The notes beneath the pieces were generated by a model. It was not told the origin of the DNA. It saw only the letters and a list, made by a program, of their open reading frames with translations, and made no database searches. This document shows, piece by piece, positions 16,578 through 24,412 of a DNA stretch of 64,000 nt; the first letter of the stretch is position 1, and every line of letters begins with the position of its first letter. The position numbers and the translations under genes were made by a program. The stretch comes from Flavobacterium johnsoniae (GTDB lineage Bacteria > Bacteroidota > Bacteroidia > Flavobacteriales > Flavobacteriaceae): positions 1,674,001 through 1,738,000 of the forward strand of contig NZ_CP103794.1 in NCBI RefSeq assembly GCF_030388325.1, read 5' to 3'.

Positions 16578-17306
16578 ATGCAAGAACAAATACTCACTAT
16601 AAGACAACAAATTTTAGAGGCTAAAAGTAGCGGTCAGAAATTATTGGCTATACTTTTGGATCCTGATAAAATCGAACTGAAAAACTTAGATAAATTAACT
16701 GAAAAAATCAATCAGTCGCCTGCAACTCATATTTTTGTGGGAGGAAGTATTGTTCAGAATAATATTTTAGAAGATTTAGTTTTGATGTTAAAACAAAAAA
16801 CGAATCTTCCAGTAATTTTATTTCCAGGAGATCCGTCGCAAATTTCCCCAAAAGCAGACGGTATTTTGTTTTTGTCTTTATTATCTGGTAGAAATCCAGA
16901 TTATTTAATAGAATATCAGGTTCAAGCAGCGCCAATTCTAAAGAAAACAAATTTAGAAGTTATCTCAACAGGTTATATTTTGATAGAAAGCGGAAACGAA
17001 ACTGCGGTTGCGCGCGTAAGTAAAACAAAACCTCTAAGTCGAGAAAATCTTGATTTGGTTCTTGCAACTGCTCAAGCAGGCGAATTATTAGGAAATCAAT
17101 TAATCTATTTAGAAGCTGGAAGTGGTGCAAAACAGCCTGTCCCGTTAGAAATGATCGAATTAGTTGCTCAAAATGTCAGAATTCCTGTAATTGTTGGAGG
17201 AGGAATTGTAGATTTGCACGGAATTCAAAAAGCGTATGCTGCTGGTGCAGATTTGGTTGTTATTGGAACTGCTTTCGAAAATAACAGTCATTTTTTTGAA
17301 TTTTAA
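16578..17306 (+). CDS. Geranylgeranylglyceryl-phosphate synthase-like protein (PcrB family, group II)
   Basis: 242 residues of a TIM barrel. Diagnostic parts are LAILLDPDK at the N-terminus, FVGGSIVQ, the phosphate-binding VGGGIVD and the final AAGADLVVIGTAFE. Group II GGGP synthases occur in Flavobacteria and make archaeal-type ether-linked prenyl glycerol phosphate in vitro. The in vivo lipid role in bacteria is not settled. The gene is followed after 22 bp by pnuC and may be in one transcript with NAD salvage genes. ATG at 16578 is chosen because it directly starts the conserved N-terminus. Confidence 0.9.
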   Translation: MQEQILTIRQQILEAKSSGQKLLAILLDPDKIELKNLDKLTEKINQSPATHIFVGGSIVQNNILEDLVLMLKQKTNLPVILFPGDPSQISPKADGILFLSLLSGRNPDYLIEYQVQAAPILKKTNLEVISTGYILIESGNETAVARVSKTKPLSRENLDLVLATAQAGELLGNQLIYLEAGSGAKQPVPLEMIELVAQNVRIPVIVGGGIVDLHGIQKAYAAGADLVVIGTAFENNSHFFEF

Positions 17307-17328
17307 CCTCTAAAATACCACAAATTTC

Positions 17329-17952
17329 ATGATAGATTTTTTTCTAAACAGTTATAAAAATGCGCCCCTATGGCATATTGCTTTAGAGTTTTTAGTATTT
17401 GTTTTTGGAATTTTGAGTGTTTGGTTTGCTAAAAAAGAAAATATCTGGGTTTATCCAACCGGATTAATTGCTACAGTAATTTCTGTATATCTTCTTTATA
17501 TAGCAGGCTACATTGGAGATATGATTATAAATGGATATTTTTCAATAATGAGTATTTATGGTTGGTATGTTTGGGGAAAAGGAGGAACTGTTGAAGATAA
17601 TCTTCCAATTACTCGCACAACTTTTAATGAAAAAATAATTGGAATCTTACTGTTTATTGTAACCGTTTTTGTAGTTTTCGGGATTTATAAATATTTTAAT
17701 TACGAAATACATAAAGATAACTATGTCGATATGATTTCGTCGGGAATATTTTTCGCAGGAATGTGGTATATGGCCAGAAAAAAAATAGAAAACTGGACAC
17801 TTTGGATTATTGGTGATATTATTGTTGTACCTCTCTATGCTTATCGCGGTTTAGGGATGCTGTCACTTCAATATTTAATTTTTACAATTTTGGCTATTTC
17901 AGCTTATTTAGAATGGAGAAAGATCTTAGACAGCAAAAAACAACAATCATAA
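17329..17952 (+). CDS. pnuC: PnuC-family nicotinamide riboside transporter
   Basis: 207 residues with seven predicted membrane helices, the PnuC layout. Conserved motifs include the YGWYVWGKGG loop and the GDIIVVPLYAYRGL region. It takes up vitamin-type nucleosides by facilitated diffusion with metabolic trapping. The next gene overlaps its end by 40 bp and carries a NadR-type nicotinamide riboside kinase domain, which supports nicotinamide riboside rather than thiamine (PnuT) as substrate. No TPP riboswitch precedes it, although one lies farther downstream at 20526. Confidence 0.9.
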   Translation: MIDFFLNSYKNAPLWHIALEFLVFVFGILSVWFAKKENIWVYPTGLIATVISVYLLYIAGYIGDMIINGYFSIMSIYGWYVWGKGGTVEDNLPITRTTFNEKIIGILLFIVTVFVVFGIYKYFNYEIHKDNYVDMISSGIFFAGMWYMARKKIENWTLWIIGDIIVVPLYAYRGLGMLSLQYLIFTILAISAYLEWRKILDSKKQQS

Positions 17953-20027
17953 AAATTGCTTTATTTGGTCCTGAGAGTACAGGTAAAACTACATTAGCAA
18001 AACAGCTTGCGGAGTACTACGAAACCGAATGGGTTCCCGAGTTTGCACGCGATTATCTACAAGAGAAATGGGAAGAGAATAAGCATATCTGTGTTGCAGA
18101 TGATATGATGCCTATAGCTTATGGTCAAACTGCGTTAGAAAATAAAAAGCTTGAAACAGCAAATAAATATTTGTTTTGTGATACCAATTTAATGGTAACC
18201 AAAGTTTTTTCTGAAATGTATTATGGTTTTTGTGATCCGCTTTTGAATGAAGCTGCATTAAAACATGAATACGATTTGTTCTTTTTGACTGATATTGATG
18301 TTCCGTGGGAGAAAGATGATATTCGTGATACTCCAAACGGAAGAGAAACCGTTTTTTCTGTTTTTAAACAAACTTTAATAGATACTAAAAAGCCTTTTAT
18401 AACTCTTTCTGGCGACAAAGAATGTCGTCTAAAGAAAGCAGTTTCGATTATAAATGATTTGGCTTTCGCTAAAGAAAATGATTTTTCGTCTGAAGATTTT
18501 GTACAGATTTACAATAGAGGAATTTCTTTTAAAACGGTTTTAAAACAATTAGAAAGCTTTAAAAAAGGAATTTCAAAAAGTAATTTAATCAGACCAGCTA
18601 CAATCAACGACGGAATTTTAAGTTTTTCTGAAAATGAATTTCAAGAAAAAGCACTGATTTTTGATGAACTAAAAGATAAATTTAAAATCAAAAAGTTTGT
18701 TCCTGCTTCTGGTGCTGCGACCAGAATGTACAAGTTTTTGACAGCTTTTCTGAATGATTTCGATATCACAAAAGAAACAATTAATGCTTATATCAACAGA
18801 AAAAATGATAAAGAACTTGCCATTTTTATTGTTGGAATGGAGAAGTTTCCTTTCTTCAAAGAAGTTGATCAAAAACTAAGAGAAGTTTATCCTGATTTTG
18901 AGAATTTAGAAAGAGATTATAAAAACTATTACTTTATAAAACTGTTACTGTCTCCAGATCATTTTAATTCTGCAAACAAGCCAAAAGCAGTTTTACCGTT
19001 TCATTTATATAAAACACATATTGCCAATCCGATTGAAGAACATTTGAATGAATGTGTGCATTATGCATCATCCAACAATGTGTCTAATTTACATTTTACG
19101 GTTTCGGAAATACATCAAGATTTGTTTGAAAAAGCAGTTCTTGAAGTTAAAGATAAAGTTGAAAAGCCTTCAGGAATCAAAATCAATATCGGATATTCAT
19201 ATCAAAATAAAAGTACAGATTCTGTCACAGTAGATTTAAATAATAAACTTGTAAAAGATATAAACAGCAATTTAATTTTTAGACCTGGCGGACATGGGGC
19301 TTTAATTGAAAACCTGAATAATTTAGATTCAGATCTTATTTTTATTAAAAATATTGACAATGTAATTCAAAATCATATTGATGAAATTACACTTTATAAA
19401 AAAGCTTTAGCAGGTGTTTTACTGGAAACACAAGAAAAGGTTTTTAACTATTTAAAATTGATCGATAAAGGAGAGCTAAAGGAAAATAATATTTTAAAAA
19501 TTATTAATTTTCTACAGCGAGAATTTAATATTGAAATGACTTCAGATTTCAATAAGTTTACTTTTGAGAATAAAATTAATAGACTAAAAGAATTATTATA
19601 CAAACCAATTCGCGTTTGCGGAATGGTTAAAAACGAAGGAGAACCTGGAGGCGGTCCGTTTTGGGTTGTAAATAAAAAAGGTGTAAAATCTTTGCAAATT
19701 GTAGAAACATCTCAAGTTGATAGAGAAGATAATAAACAAGAAAAAATTTTAGCAGAAGCAACTCATTTTAATCCAGTTGATTTAGTTTGTGGAATTAAAG
19801 ATTACAAGAATGAAAAATTTGATTTGCTACAATATGTTGATCAAGAAACAGGTTTTATAGTTGAGAAAAGTCTTGATGGAAAACCTGTTAAAAATTACGA
19901 GTTACCAGGTTTGTGGAACGGATCTATGGCAAATTGGTTAACAGTTTTTGTCGCAGTTCCTTTAATTACTTTTAATCCGGTAAAAACGGTAAACGATTTA
20001 TTAAAAGCAGCGCATCAGCCACAATAA
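17913..20027 (+). CDS. NadR-type nicotinamide riboside kinase domain fused to DUF4301
   Basis: 704 residues. Residues about 12-185 are an NadR-like P-loop kinase (Walker A GPESTGKTT at 19-27; later FLTDIDVPWEKD and RDTPNGRE). Residues about 190-704 form a DUF4301 domain, seen in the RGIS start, VPASGAATRMYKFL, the GGHGALIENLN segment and GMVKNEGEPGGGPFW. The kinase would trap nicotinamide riboside imported by PnuC as NMN. DUF4301 has a nucleotidyltransferase-like look (SGAATRM and FRPGGHGAL motifs), but its reaction is not established. The gene overlaps pnuC by 40 bp and arfB follows after 1 bp. The domain join lies within one uninterrupted frame. Confidence 0.88.
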   Translation: MEKDLRQQKTTIIKIALFGPESTGKTTLAKQLAEYYETEWVPEFARDYLQEKWEENKHICVADDMMPIAYGQTALENKKLETANKYLFCDTNLMVTKVFSEMYYGFCDPLLNEAALKHEYDLFFLTDIDVPWEKDDIRDTPNGRETVFSVFKQTLIDTKKPFITLSGDKECRLKKAVSIINDLAFAKENDFSSEDFVQIYNRGISFKTVLKQLESFKKGISKSNLIRPATINDGILSFSENEFQEKALIFDELKDKFKIKKFVPASGAATRMYKFLTAFLNDFDITKETINAYINRKNDKELAIFIVGMEKFPFFKEVDQKLREVYPDFENLERDYKNYYFIKLLLSPDHFNSANKPKAVLPFHLYKTHIANPIEEHLNECVHYASSNNVSNLHFTVSEIHQDLFEKAVLEVKDKVEKPSGIKINIGYSYQNKSTDSVTVDLNNKLVKDINSNLIFRPGGHGALIENLNNLDSDLIFIKNIDNVIQNHIDEITLYKKALAGVLLETQEKVFNYLKLIDKGELKENNILKIINFLQREFNIEMTSDFNKFTFENKINRLKELLYKPIRVCGMVKNEGEPGGGPFWVVNKKGVKSLQIVETSQVDREDNKQEKILAEATHFNPVDLVCGIKDYKNEKFDLLQYVDQETGFIVEKSLDGKPVKNYELPGLWNGSMANWLTVFVAVPLITFNPVKTVNDLLKAAHQPQ

Positions 20028-20028
20028 T

Positions 20029-20430
20029 ATGGACGTAGAAAAAATCATATCAGAATTAAACTTTAAAGCCGTTCGCAGTAGTGGAGCGGGCGGACAAAAC
20101 GTGAACAAAGTTTCGTCTAAAATAGTTTTGAATTTTGATTTGGAAGCTTCTCAAGCTTTATCTGATGAAGAAAAATTGCTTTTGCAAACTAATATTGCAG
20201 CACGTTTAACTTCTGAAAATATTTTGATTTTAAACTGCGACGAAGACCGAAGCCAACTTAAAAACAAAGAAATTGTTATTAAACGATTTTTAGAAATCAT
20301 CAAAAAAGGCTTATACGTTCCGAAAGTTAGAAAGGCAACAAAAGTTCCAAAATCTGTAATCAAGAAAAGGATTAAGGATAAAAAGAACATTTCGGATTTG
20401 AAACAATCTAGAAGAAAACCCGATTTTTAA
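20029..20430 (+). CDS. arfB: Alternative ribosome-rescue factor / peptidyl-tRNA hydrolase ArfB
   Basis: 133 residues, RF-1 domain with the catalytic GGQ at 21-23 (SSGAGGQNVNKVSS) and a basic C-terminal tail (KKRIKDKKN, SRRKPDF). Members of this family enter stalled ribosomes with an empty mRNA channel and hydrolyse the peptidyl-tRNA. It starts 1 bp after the stop of the NadR-DUF4301 gene, so it is translated from the same message. Confidence 0.92.
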   Translation: MDVEKIISELNFKAVRSSGAGGQNVNKVSSKIVLNFDLEASQALSDEEKLLLQTNIAARLTSENILILNCDEDRSQLKNKEIVIKRFLEIIKKGLYVPKVRKATKVPKSVIKKRIKDKKNISDLKQSRRKPDF

Positions 20431-20444
20431 TATTAAGACTGTAG

Positions 20445-20490
20445 AATTAAGTATTGAGAAATCCAAAAATGAAAAATCTTAATACTTAAT
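20445..20490. repeat. TTAAGTATT-type inverted repeat
   Basis: AATTAAGTATT at 20445-20455 is mirrored by AATACTTAAT at 20481-20490, with another partial copy (CTTAATACTT) up to about 20508. The same word family forms the 17-bp inverted repeat at 37575-37635. It lies downstream of arfB and may act as its transcript end. Confidence 0.55.
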
Positions 20491-20511
20491 ACATTTATCT
20501 TAATACTTTTT

Positions 20512-20519
20512 TATATTTG
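20512..20519 (+). promoter_or_regulatory. -7 promoter element for the TPP-riboswitch transcript
   Basis: TATATTTG fits the Bacteroidota TAnnTTTG consensus and lies about 7 bp before the riboswitch begins, placing the transcription start at its 5' edge. Confidence 0.6.
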
Positions 20520-20525
20520 CACTGT

Positions 20526-20601
20526 CTCAAAGGGGTGCTCTAAATAACGAGCTGAGATCATACCCAAAGAACCTGAGCGAGTAATGTTGCTAAGGGAAAA
20601 A
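20526..20601 (+). ncRNA. TPP riboswitch (THI element) upstream of TonB receptor
   Basis: The conserved cores are present in order: GGGGTGCT at about 20532, GCTGAGATCATACCC (20551-20565), AACCTGAGCGAGTAATG and GCTAAGGGA near 20590-20597. These form the pyrimidine- and pyrophosphate-binding arms of the TPP aptamer. It precedes the receptor gene at 20698 by about 97 bases and should repress it when thiamine pyrophosphate is plentiful. Confidence 0.95.
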
Positions 20602-20697
20602 CGACACTATCGAGCGTGCACACTTTATCTTGTCGTGAAACACATTTATTAATTTAACAAAAGAATAATTCCCCCTTTTATTCGTAATTCTTTACGA

Positions 20698-22860
20698 ATG
20701 AAAACTATTTTTAAAGGTGCTGAGGCACCAAGGTACAAAGGTTCGAAGGTTAAAAATCTTAATAGAACCAAATCTATTTTCTTTTCTCTATTTTCTATTT
20801 TCTTTTCTCTGGTTTCTTTCGCGCAACAGCAAGATTCTACCAAAGTAAATTCTCTTGATGAGGTTTTAGTTTCTGCAGTTCGCGTTACTTCAAAAACTCC
20901 AGTGAGTTTTAGTAATATGGATAAAAAAGAGATTAAATACAGAAATTTAGGTCAAGATATTCCTGTTTTGATGAATTATCTTCCATCGGTTGTAACAACT
21001 TCTGATGCTGGAAATGGTGTTGGATACACTGGAATTCGTGTGCGTGGAAGTGATGCAACACGTGTAAATGTAACTATAAACGGAATTCCGTACAACGATG
21101 CAGAAAGCCAAGGAACTTTTTGGGTAAATATGCCCGATTTTGCTTCTTCTGTAGAAAGTCTACAATTGCAACGCGGAGTCGGAACATCTACAAACGGAGC
21201 AGGTGCTTTCGGTGCAAGTTTAAATATGCTGACAGATAGTTATGCCAGAAAAGCAACTGGAGAAATTTCAAGTTCTGCTGGATCTTTCAATACATTAAAA
21301 AATACAGTAAAGTTTAGTACAGGTTTATTAAACGATCATTTTGAAATTGCAGGACGTTTGTCTGCGATAAAAACAGATGGTTACATAGATCGCGGTAGCG
21401 CAGATTTAAAATCGTATTTCTTGCAAGGAACTTATGTTGGTAAAACAACTTTAATTAAAGCTTTAGTTTTTGGTGGAACACAAAAAACGTATCAATCTTG
21501 GAACGGAATTGATAGCGAAAAATTAAGTGAAAACCGCAGATATAATTCAGCGGGAGAATATACAGACGAATTTGGTGTTACGCGCTATTATGATAATGAA
21601 ACGGATAATTACAATCAAGATCATTATCAGTTACATTGGAGCGAATCTATTTCTGATAAATGGAGCACAAACTTTGCGCTTCATTATACAAAAGGAAAAG
21701 GTTATTTTGAAAATTACAAAGAAGATGCTGAAATGTCTGAATATGGTTTACCTGCCGTTGGAGCAGTAACTACAACAGATTTGGTACGTCAGAAATGGTT
21801 AGATAATGATTTTTACGGAACTACTTTTTCTGCAAAATATGTAGCAGATGGCTTAGACGTTATTTTAGGCGGTGGATGGAATAAATACGAAGGCGATCAT
21901 TTCGGAAAAGTAATTTGGGCTAGATATGCTTCAACATCAGAATTGGGAGATCATTATTATGATGATTTTTCAACAAAAACGGATGGTAATATTTTCGCAA
22001 AAGCAAATTATCAATTTACAGAACAATTAAGCTTTTACGGAGATTTGCAATACAGAAATGTACATTATAAAGCTAATAGTGCAGAAACTGGTTTAGTAAA
22101 TGATAATTTCAATTTCTTTAATCCGAAAGCAGGTTTAAATTATGCGTTTTCTCAAAAAAGCACTTTATACTTCTCGTACGCGAGAGCAAATCGTGAACCA
22201 AACAGAACCGATTATGAGGGCGGAAATGTAAAGCCAGAAAAATTAAATGATTATGAATTAGGTTGGAGATTCAATTCGGAGAAATTCCAGTTGAATTCTA
22301 ACGTTTACTATATGGCATATAAAGATCAATTAATTTTGACGGGAAGATTAGATGATGTTGGAAATCCAATTCGTGCCAATACAGAAAAAAGTTATCGTTT
22401 AGGTATTGAAGTTGATGCAACAATTGCACTTTCTAGCAAATTTACTTTAAGACCAAACTTTACTTTAAGTAGCAACAAAAATGTTGATCTAGCTGTTGAT
22501 GGCGAATATTACGGAACAACAAAAATTGCTTATTCTCCAGAAATTATTGCAGGAAACGTAATTGTTTACAAACCAATTGAAGGACTATATCTGTCATTAT
22601 TGCAAAAATATGTTGGAGAACAATTCATGAATAATATAGAATTGCCAGCGGCTAAATTGGCCGATTATTTTGTAAACGATTTTAATGCTTCTTATGAAAT
22701 AAAACCAAAAACAATATTTAAATCGATTACGATTACAGCTTTGGTTAATAATATTTTAAACAAAAAATATATTTCAAACGGAGCAATGTGGGATGTTTAT
22801 CCGTACTATTATCCGCAAGCAGGAAGAAATTTCTTGATTGGATTAAGTTTGAAATTCTAA
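20698..22860 (+). CDS. TonB-dependent outer-membrane receptor, predicted thiamine transporter
   Basis: 720 residues with signal peptide, plug domain (LDEVLVSAVRVTSKTPVS; then RVRGSDATRVNVTINGIPYNDAE) and a 22-strand barrel ending in aromatic GLSLKF. It imports a scarce ligand across the outer membrane using TonB energy. The TPP riboswitch upstream makes thiamine or a precursor the likely ligand. The signal peptide core (SIFFSLFSIFFSLVSFAQ) is preceded by about 24 unusual polar residues, and no alternative start codon lies nearer. That N-terminal extension seems to come from an intergenic repeat that became coding. A terminator follows at 22871. Confidence 0.92.
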   Translation: MKTIFKGAEAPRYKGSKVKNLNRTKSIFFSLFSIFFSLVSFAQQQDSTKVNSLDEVLVSAVRVTSKTPVSFSNMDKKEIKYRNLGQDIPVLMNYLPSVVTTSDAGNGVGYTGIRVRGSDATRVNVTINGIPYNDAESQGTFWVNMPDFASSVESLQLQRGVGTSTNGAGAFGASLNMLTDSYARKATGEISSSAGSFNTLKNTVKFSTGLLNDHFEIAGRLSAIKTDGYIDRGSADLKSYFLQGTYVGKTTLIKALVFGGTQKTYQSWNGIDSEKLSENRRYNSAGEYTDEFGVTRYYDNETDNYNQDHYQLHWSESISDKWSTNFALHYTKGKGYFENYKEDAEMSEYGLPAVGAVTTTDLVRQKWLDNDFYGTTFSAKYVADGLDVILGGGWNKYEGDHFGKVIWARYASTSELGDHYYDDFSTKTDGNIFAKANYQFTEQLSFYGDLQYRNVHYKANSAETGLVNDNFNFFNPKAGLNYAFSQKSTLYFSYARANREPNRTDYEGGNVKPEKLNDYELGWRFNSEKFQLNSNVYYMAYKDQLILTGRLDDVGNPIRANTEKSYRLGIEVDATIALSSKFTLRPNFTLSSNKNVDLAVDGEYYGTTKIAYSPEIIAGNVIVYKPIEGLYLSLLQKYVGEQFMNNIELPAAKLADYFVNDFNASYEIKPKTIFKSITITALVNNILNKKYISNGAMWDVYPYYYPQAGRNFLIGLSLKF

Positions 22861-22870
22861 AATATTCTAA

Positions 22871-22924
22871 ATAACAAAAAAAGCCCGAAGGTGTTTAGTT
22901 ACGCTTTCGAGCTTTTTTTGTTAT
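22871..22924 (+). terminator. Rho-independent terminator after the thiamine receptor
   Basis: ATAACAAAAAAAGC at 22871-22884 pairs with GCTTTTTTTGTTAT at 22911-22924 around a partly paired centre. Confidence 0.85.
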
Positions 22925-23177
22925 ATATATTTCAAATAAATCTTCTTGATTTAAAAGTTAAATTAAAATTAAAAATAGTTATTTAATTAGCATAAAATAG
23001 TTAAATTCTAAAAAACAAAAAATCTGAAATTTAAACTTTTAGGTTTTTTTCTAATAAACTATATTCTTGTTAATTTTTCGTTAATTTTTAAAGTTTATTC
23101 TTATGTTTTTTTTTTTTTTGAATATTTACAACGGTTAACCAAAAAGATATTTAATAAATTTTAACTATTATTTAATT
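22925..23177. other. AT-rich gap upstream of the small secreted peptide gene
   Basis: About 250 bp of very AT-rich sequence after the terminator, with T13-type runs near 23107-23119. I see no coding frame and no clear TTTG/TAnnTTTG pair. It presumably holds the promoter of the 23178 gene. Confidence 0.3.
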
Positions 23178-23402
23178 ATGAAAAAATTAGTATTTACCGC
23201 TTTATTAGGGATGTTATCTGTTAGTGGTTTTTCAATGACCGAAACAAGTAATGAAAGAGTTTCTTTTGACAAAGTCGTTTTTGAAGATTGTGCGATAGCT
23301 GCGCATGAGACAATTGCAACTATAAAACTTGAGATGGAAATGTCTGAATGGGAGGAAGATTATTATTGGTATTCTTTTTATAGTGCCTGTATGAATAGAT
23401 AA
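23178..23402 (+). CDS. Small secreted acidic peptide, unknown family
   Basis: 74 residues with a clear signal peptide (MKKLVFTALLGMLSVSGFS). The mature part of about 54 residues is acidic, has two Cys (VFEDCAIA and YSACMNR) and an aromatic patch EEDYYWYSFY near its end. No known family is recognised. It is 83 bp upstream of a GLPGLI protein and about 1 kb upstream of a TonB-type receptor on the same strand. This placement suggests an exported peptide handled by those proteins, but that is inference. A start at the ATG with a good signal peptide supports a real gene. Confidence 0.7.
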   Translation: MKKLVFTALLGMLSVSGFSMTETSNERVSFDKVVFEDCAIAAHETIATIKLEMEMSEWEEDYYWYSFYSACMNR

Positions 23403-23485
23403 CTAATATCGGGAGGGTCTATTTAATAGATTCTCCTGACATTTTGACTTAATATTTTGATAAATTAAATTGAAGAATTGTAATA

Positions 23486-24229
23486 ATGAAAAAAAAAATA
23501 AACCTATATAAATTAATAATGCTGTTTTTAGGTATTGTTGTTTGTAATGGAGCAACAATCAATATTGATAGTAGTGATGTTAATAAAGTAATTTATAAAA
23601 TAAGAATGCCCCCTAGAGATAATAAATTTAAATCTCCTCAAGCAGAAAAATTTATTAATGATATTGCAAATGGTTTAGAGTTAGTTGAATGTCAGTTGTT
23701 ATTTAATAAGACTAGTTCTGTTTTTAAAATAATAGATAAGTTAGTTGCTGATAATGATAAAACTTATGGTTTAGGGGCAATTCAGGCTAGTGGGATTTAT
23801 TTTAAGGACACGAAAAACAAAATAAAAATTATGCAGCAGAGTATTCGTGGGGAAAAATTAAATATAATTTTACCATATGAAGAATATAAATGGGATGTTT
23901 TAGCAGAAACAAAAGTTATAGATGGGTATAGGTGTTATAAGGCAGTTGGGTATCGTGAAGAATTTAATGCTAAGGACAATAAAATCAAAATTGTTCGTCC
24001 AGAAGTTTGGTTTACTCCAGAGATACCTTCGTCATTTGGGCCTAAAGGAATGGATGGTTTACCAGGATTAGTTTTGGAAGGGAAATTGAGTGAAATGGCA
24101 TATTTTTATGCTACAAAAATAATCTTTAATGTTGAGTCTGATGAAAAATTAGAAAGGCCAATAGATGGAAAGGATATGACGTACGATAATTTTAAAGAGT
24201 TTATGCTTAAGGGATATTCTAAGAACTAA
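23486..24229 (+). CDS. GLPGLI family protein
   Basis: 247 residues, signal peptide about 22 residues. The defining motif is present as GLPGLVLE near residue 193, preceded by EVWFTPEIPSSFGP and WDVLAETKVIDGYRCYKA, both typical of this Bacteroidota family. The function is unknown. Members are often encoded next to a large TonB-type receptor, as here (24413). Location should be periplasm or outer membrane. Confidence 0.88.
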   Translation: MKKKINLYKLIMLFLGIVVCNGATINIDSSDVNKVIYKIRMPPRDNKFKSPQAEKFINDIANGLELVECQLLFNKTSSVFKIIDKLVADNDKTYGLGAIQASGIYFKDTKNKIKIMQQSIRGEKLNIILPYEEYKWDVLAETKVIDGYRCYKAVGYREEFNAKDNKIKIVRPEVWFTPEIPSSFGPKGMDGLPGLVLEGKLSEMAYFYATKIIFNVESDEKLERPIDGKDMTYDNFKEFMLKGYSKN

Positions 24230-24412
24230 AAAAAAGTAATTTTCAATTAGTTCAAGTAATTTTTAGAGATTTTTATCAGGTCAATTGTAAAAAATGATTT
24301 TAAAACAAAAAACTTATAATTCTATTATAGAAGATGTATTTAATAAAAAAATAAGAAGATCTATGTTTTTTTATATGCTTCAATGTAATCGGAGCAAATT
24401 AAAAGGTGTAAA

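Noticed and set aside
17329..17952. PnuT (thiamine) identity for the PnuC-family transporter
   Set aside because: No TPP riboswitch precedes it and it is translationally linked to a nicotinamide riboside kinase domain.
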